NCBI GenBank assembly: GCA_025201365.1
Contig: JAIXMF010000013.1
Location: 248,001 to 312,000 of the forward strand
DNA from: Syncephalis plumigaleata
Taxonomy: Eukaryota; Zoopagomycota; Zoopagomycetes; Zoopagales; Piptocephalidaceae
DNA length: 64,000 nucleotides
Reading direction: 5' to 3'
A model generated the notes under the pieces. That model was not told the DNA's origin. It did no database searches and worked only from the letters and a program-made list of their open reading frames with translations. Every line of letters starts with the position of its first letter. Within the stretch, counting starts at the first letter, position 1. A program made the position numbers and the translations under genes. Of the stretch, positions 10,732-24,279 are shown piece after piece.

Positions 10732-13042
10732 ATGGTTCCAAAAAGTAGGTACTTGTATGGTAAAGCACATGATACTAATACTGTTGGTTATGCTACAGAG
10801 CGTCAAAGTAAGCGTGTCTCGTGCTCGCAAAAGTACAAAATTGAGAAGCGAGTTCGTGAAGCGCACCGCAAACAGCGCAAGGAAGCAAAGAAGAATGGTG
10901 GTAGCGGCAAGAAGATAAAGAAGGATCCGGGTATTCCCAATTTGTGGCCATACAAAGAGAAGTTGCTGAATCAGATTGAAGGAGCTAAGCGTGAAGTAAG
11001 TATTTGTATTGCTTCTCATTCTTTCCTTTACTAAATTCTAAACTATGATTGCATCGTATAACTAGGTGGAGAAGGAGAAGACACGAGCCAAGAAGTTGCG
11101 CGAGCAAAAGAAGCAACAAGCCAACTCGCTACAGGCATTGGCTAAATCGGCTGCTCAACGGGCAAAGGCATTTGTCGGCGAGGATAACACCGATGCATTG
11201 GCGGGTGTTCGTGAGATGCAAGAATCTGCCGTCACTACCAAGGACAATTCACGTCGTGCTTACTACCGTGAATTCCGAAAGGTAGTCGAGGCAGCCGATG
11301 TGATTCTGGAAGTGTTGGATGCGCGTGATCCACTTGGTTGTCGTGCCAAACACGTAGAACAGTACATTATGGATAGTGGTACACGCAAGCGTATTATACT
11401 CATTCTTAATAAGATTGGTAAGTAATATATATATGTATATTATGTATATGAAATACTAATCGTATTGTCAGATTTGGTACCACGCGAGACGGTTGAACAA
11501 TGGCTCAAATATTTACGTAACGAATTCCCAACTATTGCATTCAAGGCGTCAACGCAATCACAGCGTCAACACTTGGGACAAAGCAATGTGGCCGTGCATT
11601 TGGCCAACGACAATGCGCTGAATCGCAGTGAAAGTTAGGAGCAGAAAACTTGGTCAAACTACTAAAGAACTACAGTCGTAATGCCAATTTGAAGACTAGC
11701 ATTACCGTGGGTGTTATCGGATTCCCTAATGTTGGCAAATCCTCCGTGATCAACTCGCTACGTCGTGCGCGCGTCTGTACAGTGGGTGCCACACCTGGTG
11801 TAACAAAATCACTGCAAGAGATCACCTCGACAAGAATATCAAGCTAATCGACTGTCCCGGTATTGTATTCTCGCGAAATCCCGCAAAAGATAGCATTGAA
11901 ACACTATTGCGTAACTGTGTAAAACTCGAGCTGCTCGATGATCCAATTTCACCGGTTGAAACGGTCATTTCTCGATGTGATCGTCAACAATTAATGATGC
12001 TCTATGGTTTGCCTGTGTTTAATTCAACGCAAGAATTCCTTGTACTACTAGCACAGCAGCGTGGTAAGCTCAAAAAAGGAGGTGTAGCCGATTTGGAGGG
12101 AGCAGCACGTTCAGTACTCCAAGACTGGAACAATGGCAAGATTCCGTTCTACACGGTGCCACCGGCAACACAGCACATTCAACGTAGTGAATTGGTTGCC
12201 ACATGGGGCAAGGAATTCGACTTTGGTGCGGTTAATGAGCTGGATCAATCGGCATTAAGTGCCACCAAGTCAGGTGGTAACAAGGGTATTGCTATGGTAC
12301 GTATAATGTGTTGATGACTAGGTTGATCCTAGCTAACATGTAAATGATATTATAGGTTGCTACCGAATCTACAGAGGCAAATGACGCTATTGATTGGATT
12401 AATGCAAGGTAAGAATGAATGCAGTATCTAAATATACATACATACATGTTAATGCTGTTTATTTGTATGCTTAGTGATGATGATATGGAAGAAGAGGAGG
12501 ATGAGGAGCAGAAATGGACTCGGATGATGCCATGGAGATAGTGATGAGGAAATACCGGTCAACCTGCCATTATGATTCGTGATAATGTAAATAGCATAAA
12601 TGTTGAATGTATTGTTTATTATTTACACTATTACGCATATAAATTATAGGTTATCGCACGAAAGCGGCCAAGACTACTCGCGCAGAGACGAACACACCGG
12701 CCCTGTAGGATATGAGGCCAGCATTAATCCACAAAGCAATCTAGCATTGAAAAAGCAATCAAAGAAACAACGCAAACAAGCCGCACGTTCAGCTGCCTTA
12801 CTCGCCTCATTACCAGGCGATGAAGATGCCGATACAATGGCCATGGACGAGGAAGCATACGACTTTGGCGAATACTACTCAAAACACCTATAGACCAAGA
12901 TGATGAGGAAGATGACGACGACGACGAAGGTAACTAGCGGATAATTGTGGAGTAGTGTACATAGAGATGATAATGATGTAATTAACAACCAAACTATGAC
13001 TATATAGAATTAGTATCGGATGACGAGGATGAAGACCTATAA
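10732..13042 (+). CDS. NUG1: Nug1/GNL3L/nucleostemin circularly permuted GTPase, several frame slips
   Basis: A nucleolar GTPase needed for 60S ribosome assembly and export. A 13-nt first exon (10732-10744) joined to 10799 gives MVPKKRQSKR, the classic start of this family, followed by a basic coiled coil (10799-10995, 11066-11417). The GTPase motifs come in permuted order: G4 LNKID (split by the intron before 11472), then G1 GFPNVGKSS and G3 DCPG, ending in an acidic tail ([10 protein letters not shown]) at 13042. The reading frame slips by one base near 11637 (ALNRSES to LGAENLVK), near 11822 (SLQEI to [12 protein letters not shown]) and several times in the acidic region 12510-12580. Each fits a missing base inside otherwise conserved sequence. 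As the protein is essential in fungi, sequencing or assembly deletions are likelier than decay. Confidence 0.85.
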
Positions 13043-13129
13043 TCAAAGAATAAATATTGCCCACTTTTAGTCCTTATTTAATTTAATCGATTGCGATGCG
13101 TGTAATATTTATTTACCTTTTCTTTTATT

Positions 13130-14055
13130 GTTACCAGTGTTTGGGTAGCGGATCGTGTTCGTACACTGGGTTACGTTGTCTACCGTTTCCAGTTAGACAA
13201 GAGTGTTGACGCTGCTCTCCTTGCCAGCGCGCGACATAACACTGCATCCACGGTAACCTTTCTAGATTAAATACTGCCTAGTTAAATGTACGATAACAGG
13301 TGAATACATGGTATAATACAACTTATTACCATTCTCACCTTTGTACCATATCATACCGTGTCATTTTTGACGCTATTCTATCACTGTTCTATACTATACT
13401 CTAAATACAGCTTACTCGCATCATTATTGAAGAAAAAATACACGTATAGTGAATCATAGCTGTTATTTGATAAGTGGCGACATCACCAATGTGTCGTCTA
13501 TGTGAGTTACGCGAATTTCGCCGCGATTTAAACAATTTGAAAACGCCCAGTATTACCAGTGAATCGTCAGCATCATCGCCAACCAGCTATGATTTCTCTT
13601 GGTGTGACTTTCATGCCGATGAGATCAATAATGACGAGTTGTTATTGGCAGCAACTCAACCGCGCATAACAAATGCACTTCTCATTCGAATGACACATCA
13701 TTAGTGACGGGACAAGCGTACGAGCTAGCGGCTACCAAATGGTCTATGCAAATTCATCCAGCATCCAAGGATCATGTAGTACTAGCGGCACTGAAGAAGA
13801 AGAGGAAGAATATGATGATGATGATGATGATGATGAATACGACAACGTATCATTATCGTCTTCCTATTCTGACGAGGTGAAGTTCGCTTAAATTGTATTA
13901 TTGTTACTTGCTACTTGTTTGTTTATAATTAGCATGCGTGTGTATGTAGGTGCACTTTACGAATGTTACATGATCGTCTTTTTATTGTTACACCACCGGT
14001 TGGTAAACATGAACAACATGGATATATCGTTGATTCCATAATATCAATGATATAG
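13130..14055 (+). CDS. Unrecognised multi-exon gene with acidic stretch
   Basis: Coding sense is supported by long in-frame stretches between plausible splice sites, but no family was recognised. Pieces: an exon from an acceptor near 13138 to a donor near 13254 (WVADRVRTLGYVVYRFQLDK); a second from about 13474 (MCRLCELREFRRDL, a CxxC) running through a Ser-rich part to a Glu/Asp block (EEEEEEYDDDDDDD, about 13795-13845); and a last exon after an acceptor near 13950 (LRMLHDRLFIVTPPVGKH) with a stop near 14055. A one-base slip is needed near 13698 to keep the second exon open. No convincing ATG was found; a short first exon upstream of 13138 is possible. Boundaries are approximate. Confidence 0.35.
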
Positions 14056-14812
14056 TATTATTTTATATTCAAGAACGAAACGAAAAACATAAATATGATG
14101 CCTCTCTTATTTACCATTGTCCTTACTGATTGCTATTTCAATTGAATAAACGACTCCCATAAGAGTCAAGTTGATATTCCTTTCTCTTTCTCTCTCTCCC
14201 CCTTATTGATACGTGTGATACGCTAACTCCTTTAGCAAACGTGATCGATTGAGTGAATATAAATATATACATACGTAATCGCATGGATACCCCTCATTTA
14301 TTTGATCACATATTAATGGCATTTCAAGTAAGAAGATCAGTATCGGATATTCTTTTTAAGCCACCTACAACGTACATGTATGTGCACATGTACGTATGTT
14401 TAAATCGTCGCTGTTAATGTCCGTGTAGCATCTACTACGACAATGCCATTCTGTAGGTATATCTATTGCCCTCTATATATAGTCCTAGCATTAAAAGGAG
14501 CCTTGCTGACGTGTGACTACACTACGTCAAATGCTATTAATCAACTCGATATGGCTAAAAGAAACATCACGATACTAGACCATCACCTCTTCCTATGACT
14601 TGATGTATACTAGCGACTAGTGTTCAACATCACCGCCATCACCACCATCATCATCATCCTCGTCATCTTCATTAGTATCATTAGTATCATCATTGATATC
14701 AGCGTATTCACGTTTGTTCTACTTCTTTTTTATTACTTTTTCCTCTTACAACTGACTATTATTACAACGATTCTAGTTGATCACTCCAGTGACTTGTCTG
14801 TCATTAGATTTG
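14056..14812. other. Intergenic, upstream of SulP gene
   Basis: About 750 bp with a CT-rich tract (about 14180-14202) and a CAT/CAC-rich patch (about 14630-14700) shortly before the SulP start. No gene signature was seen. Confidence 0.45.
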
Positions 14813-17800
14813 ATGACGGTCAAATTCGAAAGTGTACTCGGGGTGCTGAAACGACAAGCACGCCGTATTCCCGGCTGGTTCGCCGACCGAGTGCCTATTG
14901 TGAAATGGCTGCCTCGCTACAATCGTCACTGGATCCTGGGTGATATCGTCTCGGGACTGACTGTAGGTATTATGGTGGTGCCACAAGGACTTGCCTACGC
15001 CAAGGTAGGCTCGCTTCCAATGGAGTTCGGGCTATACACGGCATTCTTTGGCGCAATCCCCTACGTATTGCTGGGCACATGTCGAGATATGAACATTGGC
15101 CCATCGGCCGTACTTGCATTGCAAACTGGCATGATAATCCGTCAAGTGGCGGCGGAGAGTGGCACGAGCGTTACTACGACGGAAATGGCCATTGTGGCTA
15201 GTACACTATCATTTCTATCCGGTCTACTTATCATGCTCATTGGACTGTTGAAACTGGGCATCCTTTTCGATTTTATCTCTAATCCAGTGGTGGTGGGATT
15301 TACCTCCGGTGTATCGTTGAACATTCTAATTGCGCAATTGCCCAGTGCACTTGGCATCAAAGGGGTCAACACGAGTGTAGCGGCCTATCGCGTGTTTATC
15401 AATATGATAGGACGGCTTACCCATTTCAACTGGGCCGATTTGGCCATTTCCGGTGCCACGATCCTAGTCATTCTAGTGTTGCGTGAACTGAAGAATCGTC
15501 TAGGCAATCGATGGGTGTTTTTCGATTTCCTCGGCACAGTACGCATTCCCGTGGTGGTCATCATTATCACGGCGGTGTCAGTGGTCGTTAATCGTCTTAT
15601 GCCCGATGTACCAAGTCCATTTGGTATTCTACGCCGTGTTCCCCATGGATTTCCTGATCCTGTACTACCAAATCTTTCATTGAAATTGCTAGCTAAACTT
15701 GCCACTAGTGTACCGATGATTGCGTTAATCTCTGTTCCCGAGACAATTACCATCGCTAAAGGGATGTGTAAGTAATGCTGCTAATCATCTGATTGATCAT
15801 TGAGTATCGCTAATATGCCATGAATGTCGCTGTCGCTGTTGTTGTTGTTGCTGCTTTTCTTTAATTGTAGCACGTCTTAAAAAGTATAAAACTGATGCCA
15901 ATCAGGAATTGTTTGCACTTGGTGCCATCAATGTTATTGGCTCGTTTTTCCGCGCTTATCCCAACATGGGCACGTTCTCCCGGTCACTGATCAACTCACA
16001 AGCGGGTGCTCGCTCGCCATTCACCAGTCTATTCTGCGGTGCTGTCGTATTATGCGCGCTTTTATTCCTACCACCGGCATTCTACTATATTCCCGATGCT
16101 TGTCTGGCCACAATTATCATTGTTAGTGTGTCCGGATTGATTGTCGGCCCACGTACATTACAACAACTATGGCGTGTGCAGCGTAAGTGATCAAAATCAT
16201 TAGATGAACATCAGCAATGATAATAACCTATACATTATATATTATATATCTACATATTAGCATGGGATATGGTCTCGGCACTATTAGCACTAATACTCAC
16301 GGTGGCGACAAATGTAGCAGTAAGTTAGCAAACAAATAAACAATGGAAATTGCATGCATGTATACTAATTTTATTCAGACAGGAATACTGGCTGCTGTCG
16401 GTTTGTCATTGATAATCATGCTGCATAGAATTGCTCGTCCGCATTTTGTGGTTATGGAACGATTAAAGAGTTCACCGAGTAATTTCGTTGATCGTGACTT
16501 GCCTGGCTACGACACCGAGCCACCACCACCGGGGATTATCGTTATTCGTCTGGAAGAGGCGCTTATATTCCCGAATGCTTACTATTTCCGCGAGAAGATC
16601 ATGAGTACTGTGGTGGAGTTGACACGTTCCGCGATACCGCCACTTTCACGTAGGGACCAGCCATGGTGCGGCAATACCGACTATGATGCACGCGCGAGAA
16701 GACGAGAGCGAAGAGTTAGAATAAAAGCGGAGAAACGAAAGGAGATGCAACAGAGGCAGCAGGCGAATGTGGAGCAACAGCGACATCGGCAACGACATGC
16801 TTTCTCGTATGAAACCGGTGATGATAGCTCGGGATTCACATCTGGCGACATACTCTCTATGGACGACGATGAGAATTCGATGGATTACTTGCCGGAATTG
16901 CCGGAACAGCCGGTGCCACGACATCAGTATAATGCTAGCTACCTGCCACCCTATCATCTAGCCAGTCGATCGATGTACCCACCAACTGTGCTGGAAACGG
17001 TTGAAGAACGTAGTTGCGAAACTGAATCATCGACGGATAATTCAACTAGTACGATGGAGGTGAGCGGTGATGTTGCTTTCACTCGTCAATCGAATCGACA
17101 ACGCGATAATACACCACATAATTGTATTGCTACTAGAGAAGATGCGCTTACTGAGCGTGAAGCAATATCAAATAACGTATTGCGCCATTCGCAAATGCAC
17201 GATGATGTTATTGTTAGTCTTCCCGAACAAGGCTCTAATGCCATTCACTATCAAATGCGTAATACTGGACACTGGACTAATACTCAATCGAATAGAATTA
17301 GAAACGATTCGAGTACTAGTAATGATTCAATTAACGAAGCTTACAAAAGTGAGCAATCACTATCTTACAATAATCGTAGCAATAGTCGTAATTATGAGTT
17401 TACTGAAATTGATAGCAGTAGTAAAATAGAAAGCGACGACGATGACGATGATGATGCCAACACTAATTACGACTCGGATCTTCCATTTCTTCGTGCCATG
17501 GTGTTCGATTTTCGGTCGGTCAACAACATTGATGCCTCAGGACTACAAATGCTGTTCGATTTACGTAAAGAACTATACGAGTATTCTGGAGCGGGACATA
17601 GCCCAGAGCATTGGTTTGAGATGCATTTCGTTGCGGTAAAGCCACATGTACTCAATGTACTTCGATTGTCAGGCGTAACGGCACCCCTATCCCAGGCATA
17701 TCACGTCAAATCACCTGCGCGTGATGAGTTGAGCGAATCAACAATATCAAGCGCAGTGTCATTGGATGTTTCGCAGGTGACGCATCCCACATTGGTGCAT

Positions 17801-18334
17801 CCGAGTATTGCCGATGCAGTCAAGCGTGTCAATGAATCGTTGAACACGCATATCTCCCGACCTAATGTCCGTTTAACTGAACAAGTACGAATTATACCCG
17901 AGGAGGAATGGACCGCCAATGCACTGGGTGGCATTGTAAACACATCAGAAGCGGCAGCGACAGCAGCAGCAATAGCTGCACAACCGGTAAACGCAAGGGA
18001 TAGAACGAACAACCATTCAAATGATCTACAACCGTCGATAATGGCAAATACGCTGCCACCATCAACCGAAATGCCTATAGCACCCCTTTCGAGTATTGAT
18101 CTATTTTTATTGAATAACGACGCCGATGGTACTACATCGACAAGTTCAAGCCTAGAGCATGAATACTGGCTGGAGGATGACAGTAATAGTAGTAGTAGTA
18201 GCAATTACAACGACAATTACAGCAACAATTACAACAACACAATTGTTGGATCACATGAAAATCGAAGAGAACATGAAGAACGTGATGGTCATGCCAGTGA
18301 ATCAAGGCGATTTACTACTGCACGCTCACTATAA
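14813..18334 (+). CDS. SulP family anion (sulfate) permease with STAS domain
   Basis: Four exons (14813-15767, 15871-16182, 16261-16319, 16379-18334) give 1093 aa. The membrane part shows SulP hallmarks: GLTVGIMVVPQGLAYAKVG, LPMEFGLYTAFFG, then NPVVVGFTSG, and the FFRAYPNMGTFSRS helix, with about a dozen hydrophobic segments up to residue 460. A cytosolic STAS domain follows (GIIVIRLEEALIFPNAYYF ... AMVFDFRSVNNIDASGLQML). It is split by a disordered insert of roughly 275 residues (about 530-805), rich in Arg, Gln, Ser, Asn and Asp. A polar tail follows the STAS domain. The family carries sulfate, other anions or H+/anion symport at the plasma membrane or vacuole; the substrate is not fixed by sequence. 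ATG 14813 precedes the conserved KRQARRIPGW region. AATAAA lies near 18551. Confidence 0.9.
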
Positions 18335-21300
18335 CACGACCAGTATGGTTGTATCCTTATTATTATTGGTCTCCACCAACCGATATTCTATTGACGTTCA
18401 AGTCTAATGCAGGGGAACATTTAACGTGTTCTCGCAGACGTACAACTTGTTCATTACCAATGCTGAAATGTCCCGAGAGAATGATATTATTGATACTCTA
18501 TCCAATAGTCCCAATAGTATAATAATAATTAGATTTGTATTTTCCTAACACAATAAAACGATACAATGTCAATAGTGTGCCTCATCATATCATTATAACA
18601 GTTCAAAAGTAGCTTTCTCATCATGTATATTCGATATCTTGGCTTGCAACCATTATTATCATTATCATTATCATTATTGTGCAACCACTCACATACACAC
18701 GCACATGAATGACATGATAATCAATGGACACAACTTGTCAATTTGTCCTCTCTTTCCTACGAAAAAAGACCTTAAGATTTTCCATGATGATGCCGCATCT
18801 ATTTTGGGAAGAGGTGTTGCATGTGGCCATGCGTTAAAGTGCGATTTGCGCACAATGATCCGCAGAATACCCGTAAAACCTGACTCCATATGGCATTTTA
18901 CCGAAATGTATGAGGTACAGGGTTTGCACACCCATGACAATAGTTAGTGATAACACGTTGAACGAGGGAGAGGCAGAGGGGAAGAAGGAAAGAAAGAAAG
19001 AAAGAAAGAAAGAAGAGACGCTTCTGTCTAGTACATATTGCATTCTACGCGGTATATGGCTTGATAGGCCTCATTTCGTTCACTCGTGTATGATGAGGAA
19101 CCCCGCCTGCCTTTTCTCGGCTGCAGTTACTTCTGTCTCCGTAGTTTGTTGTTATTAAGTAAGTGTTGGCCAAGTTTCATGGCTAGTCCAACGTCGACTC
19201 GCTTACGCCTTTCTACTTTAATATTATCATACTCACTTTTGACGTCTTCTTTCCTCTAGTTCGTTATTCTTCGTCGTCATTTTCTTCCTGTTATTGTTGT
19301 TGTTGCACTTGCACTATTCAACTCGTAACGTTCGCTACAACTAAAACAGACGTCTAGACTCATTAATCTCTCTTTCTCCTCTCTCCATCCCTCTCTTTAT
19401 CTATTACGCCTTTTACACCTCGCCTAATTATTAAATCCAAGGTAATTCTTCTATCTATTGGAAGTATTATCATGTATTTGGAGAAGGAAGCGATATGTTC
19501 ATGTTAATGGCGATGGCATATGTTTGAATCATTTTTATTGTTCTGCTTCTATATATCAGTAACTACTACTACTACTACTACTACTATCATTTGAGTAATT
19601 TACTTTATGTATTGCTGCATTACTGCACATATCGAAAGTCATCTGTCGAGATGGCCAGCATTGAGAAAGCCTGTTCCACGTTGAGTTGCCTCAAACCAGT
19701 TGTTATCGTGCTGGTATGCAGCTATTGCCGTGACTGTCGATAACCGACATTGTAACTGACCGTTTCTGCGTATTGTGCAACAACCACGACTTTTACGAAC
19801 AACTTTCTTCTTCTTCCTGCTTATTTACGTGTGTCTATCAAATAAACGTAGTAGATCACGCTCTCTCTTTCTCGCATCTGTTTAGTAGACAATGTTCCAT
19901 ATTGGATACCGCACCTTTGTCGGTCCCTTTATCATTGATCCTAATATGGCGTTGATTAGTGGTTATGGGTACTGCACATCCACACTCGACACTTTCTCTG
20001 TCGGTGCGTACCTACATATATCGGCTATTGATGTGTAACACACGCACACACGCACACACATACACATACATACACATACAGAAAGCGAGAAAGAGAAAAA
20101 GAGAGAAAGAGGGAAAGAGAGAAAACGAAAGATAGGTCGTCCATCTCCTTTACCACCACTAGAAAGGAGACATTGCCACGTGAGTGTAAACAGTGCATGG
20201 ACTATGCATAAGTTGAGAGACAAAGGTTGTGATACTGGTCATCATGTGTGTGCGTGTGTGTCGCCTCTGTGTTCGTTAGTTAAAAGTCGGCTATCCTCCC
20301 CTGATGCGCAGCCATGCTCATTGCAACCGTTTCTCGCCTATTAAGCTTTTCTTCTAAATAGTATTCCATTTTACTCTGTGTTCTCCTTTATCCCATCTAT
20401 CAGTCTTTCTATCAGTATACCTAACTAGCTTGCTAGTTAGCCATTCCATTCATCAATCAATCAATCAATCAATTGATTGTTGGCTATATTGACTCATAGT
20501 TTTTTACGCTGTTGCGTTCAACTCATTGCTTCATTATTATTATTATCATTCCATACATACACCTACAGTACTCACCCTTTGTTGAATAGTTTATCGTTTT
20601 TCTTTCCTATGTTGTCCATTTGATGGATACACACTCCTTATACTCTTAAGAGAATAGCTTGTTTATTTGGATACTATTTATTTAACCGTTCACCAGATCA
20701 ATTGTATTTACTTGTTTGGATTAACGTGTATTACACGCAAACATCCAGTAGTCGTTCTATTTTGCTTTCTTTCTTTCTTTCTTTCTTTCCTTATTCCTAC
20801 AGTATATTGTTTATAGTTTTCTTTAAGGCGAGGTGCTTGATAGGTAAGCACAGCTTGTAGATGGCACAATGAGCAGAGTAGCCTAGTTGAATGGGTACTA
20901 GTCACTATTTGGGGCCTTGACATAGGGGTATGTGTGTGTACCAGCCATTCTGCTCAGTCTCCGTGATGTTACATGATGATAACAGTAGTAGTAGTAGTGA
21001 GATAATGAGTAATTTCACGGGTAGAAAGAATATGTGATGATGGGGCATTATGGAATCAATTGTCATGGACCTATTACAATATGCCACATGGCCATTCACC
21101 ATCTTTTACTAACTCTTTTTGTTATACATCTATATTTATCATTACAACAGAATTAGTATCAATCTATACACCGATAACTATTATAGTCTTGCTCTGCTCT
21201 CTCTTCTCTTCAAGTTTCAGCATTTGCTCGTTGCTTTACCAAGATTAGCAGATTGACATCACACGAAGGTATGTCTGGGGACCGCAATAAGGAATAGTAT

Positions 21301-21850
21301 ATCTCACATGGTAATTACCATATTCGATATGCTGAACTCGATCCCATGCTCGTTATCCATATTTATTATTGTATCCACGTGGGGCTAACATAGTGGCTTT
21401 CCTCTAGTTCTATTTATGTCAAGACAACACGTTATAGTGGCACATTGTTTTGGAATCAATCTTTATCACAGTATCGGCACTTCAACTACAACGAAACTAC
21501 ATAAACCCGATATTAATTGAAGAAAAAACTTGATTGTTGATATCAAGTATTTCAACTACTATCGTACGCTTTGCTTTGTTTTCCTTGTCGATCCATTCCA
21601 TTCCATTTCATTCTATTATCTATTCGATATCACTCTTATTTAGATTACACTTCTTGGGTTACTCTGATTAACACACACGCACACACACACTCATATATAC
21701 ACCTATTGATCTCTCTCTCTCTTTGACATCGTGTTAGTGAGAGTGTTCAAGTCATACTTTTATTAGAGAACACAACGATATAACTAGTACTGTCGTTGTA
21801 TCCTTACACTTACCACTTTCTTCTTTCCCTTCATTATCACTATTGCCGTT
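18335..21850. other. Long intergenic spacer rich in simple repeats
   Basis: About 3.5 kb without a supported gene. It contains an (AAAG)n run at about 18985-19014, a (CTA)n run at about 19563-19586, a CA/CACA-rich patch at about 20038-20080, a (TTTC)n run at about 20763-20789, a repeated AATC motif at about 20452-20475, and several CT-rich tracts. These include one next to the start of the 21851 gene (about 21711-21724), which may belong to its promoter. Open frames here are short and lack family matches. Confidence 0.5.
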
Positions 21851-22671
21851 ATGACTGCAGTGTTCATTGGCGCAGGCGCCGACAATTGCGGACTCAACGA
21901 ATTCGAGTTCACTTATCATTTGCTTAACAACGATAAGCAACACGACGTCTGTACCGATCTAATTGCTAAAATGGAAAAGAAGTCAAATAACAGCAATCAC
22001 TCGAGTCATGGTGTTGATCATTTGACGGGTCAGTTGTGTGAACTAGCTCTAGAGCAGAACAATGACAATGACAATGACAAGTCAACAGCATCTACTTCTC
22101 ATATGGAGAAACCATTAATGTCCACTAACACTGCTTGGCGAATTGCTCCATGTCGTCGTCCTCGCGCTCATGCTTCTTCTTCATCACTTCGTTCATTGAC
22201 CACACCCATGCCAGTATATCGGATAGACCAGTGGTGCCTGCCGTTGTTTCTCGATCATCGGCCATGATGTCTCTCTCGTTCCAGGATATACGACGCCAAC
22301 GTGCTGTTTCAGCACCTACGCCAATTTCACCAAACAATGAACGTAGCGCGTTTATCAATCATGATAAGCAACCACACCAGGATACTAGTCCATCTCACTG
22401 CAACGAACCGGTTTCTAATCTACAACGTAAACGACGACTCTCATTGGATGTCGAGGTGCCAGCCAGTGTATTAAAACGTCGTGGTGCCATCTCTCCGCTC
22501 GTCGTGCCATCACTCGAGTGTTTCATTCGACAAACGCGTGCTCGTCTAGACGCGCAAGCAACAACCACAACAACGCCATCTCCATTGATTGGCTCACCCG
22601 TACTTTCGATGGCTGATGACACATCATGTCCATCTACCGATGATGAATTCGATCATGAGATCTTGTTGTAG
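21851..22671 (+). CDS. Orphan Ser/Thr-rich protein, one frame slip
   Basis: A single-exon gene of about 270 aa starting MTAVFIGAGADNCG. It is polar and disordered, with an Asn/Asp repeat (NDNDNDK), Ser runs, basic patches (LQRKRRLSLDVEV, KRRGAISP) and an acidic C-terminal end DDEFDHEILL. The KRRLS and RRGAIS patches look like basophilic kinase sites. The N-terminal frame (21851-22267) and the C-terminal frame (to 22671) overlap; coding character passes from one to the other near 22200-22230, consistent with a one-base indel. No family was recognised. Codon use resembles the neighbouring genes, which supports it as real. The 3' flank has T-rich sequence near 22840. Confidence 0.5.
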
Positions 22672-24279
22672 CAGATACGCCTTGGGCACTATAAACTTTT
22701 GAGATAAAGCGCGCGTTCTCGTTGCTATATGTTTTAAAAGATAGATAGAGAGAAAAAAACAAAAAGAACCCTCGTGATTTTTCTATTTGTCTATTGTGTT
22801 TTGGTCGTATCTTGTATATTGCTGTCATTGGACTGTCCTTTTTTGTTTTGTCTTTTTTATTATTATTATTTGCGTTCGTTATTCTCATTTCTTAGTAAAT
22901 CATCGTATATCATCATCATCATTATATATATTTATATGAGTATCCTATGCCATGACAGCATTATACTGATGCAGTATAGTAGTAGTAGTAGTAGTAGATT
23001 CATGATGTATTATTATTAATAAATCAATGATTGTTGTTAGACACATTCTATTGAAATAGATTTAAGATATGTTCTGCATGGTTACTATTCTCCATTACCA
23101 TTCCGGGTAGCGTCATCATGTTTTACGCTCAGTATTTGGCACGATGTTATCAGACCATGCGGTCTAATTCAGTCATACTATGTAAGATAAGAAAAGAATC
23201 GTAAAAAGGAGAAAACTTCATTTTGCCACATTGCAACATGTTCTACTTGACGCAATATGATCATTGTATATCATGATAGCGACGATGATGTATATATGAT
23301 GATTATTTATACATAAAATGTATGATGATATTAGTGTCGTACAAATATTGATATTCTGCTGCAGTTACCTGTCTATGGATGTAGACATAATCTATTGATG
23401 CATTTTATTTATTCATAGAATGGAAGGGAACACCTGACTGTTTTTAGAAACGGAGAGACTGTTACATGTCACTGATCATGGAAGTATCGGGTAACAATGC
23501 TTAGAAGGAATGACAAGTTCGGCTCGTGAACAATTCCAAGTCCGCGTTTACGACTATCGTTTTTTTCTCCTTCTATTATTTCACAGCCATGTGTGTAGCA
23601 TACAAGTAGAGGTAGGTCGGGGAACTCTACTACTGTTCCTTCTCCATCTTCTTCTTCATGGGCTACTCGATCCATAAATAGGAGCGATATCATGCCTATG
23701 GGGCTCGTAAGTGATCTATCTTTATCGCTACACTACTCCGATACGATTCTATTTGCTCACATTGATCTACTATATAGGTATAACGACTTATACGACTTAT
23801 ACGATTACTACTGCTACTGCTAGAACTACTTATACTTGTTCGTTTCTATTATTTGCCTTCTTGCTTCCTCTCTATTTTGTTTTGTTCTAGTTTATTTCGC
23901 TCTTTCTCTTTCTCTCTCTTGTTATAGTTGCTAATCATTACGCTATTCAATAGTGTTGCAACTATTACAAAAAGTATCTAGGGCAGTTTATTTGCTGTCT
24001 CTTCGCCTCTCTACTTTTTAGTTTATACATCTTATTATTGATGTATACCATTTATTAAGAGCTGTGTTGTTTACTTTCTATACACATACACACGCAAACA
24101 GAAAGAAAGAAGCATACACGCGATATTGCATTACTGTCGTTTATATCATTTCTGCGATTAGAGTAGACAATTCTTGATCGTATTTTCTTTTATCTTTCTT
24201 TATTAGACGTTGTCTTAGTATTGACAACTGTTTCTCGTCCATTACCGATCAATTATTGTCAAGGTGATCTCATTCAATT
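22672..24279. other. Intergenic spacer upstream of the MscS gene
   Basis: About 1.6 kb, AT-rich, with (TAG)n at about 22978-22995, CT-rich tracts near 23868-23925 and 23996-24018, and no supported gene. A 74-codon open frame on the minus strand (23469-23693) has no recognisable features. Confidence 0.45.

Noticed and set aside
23469-23693. Minus-strand 74-codon frame
   Set aside because: No homology-like features, non-coding context and no nearby exons.
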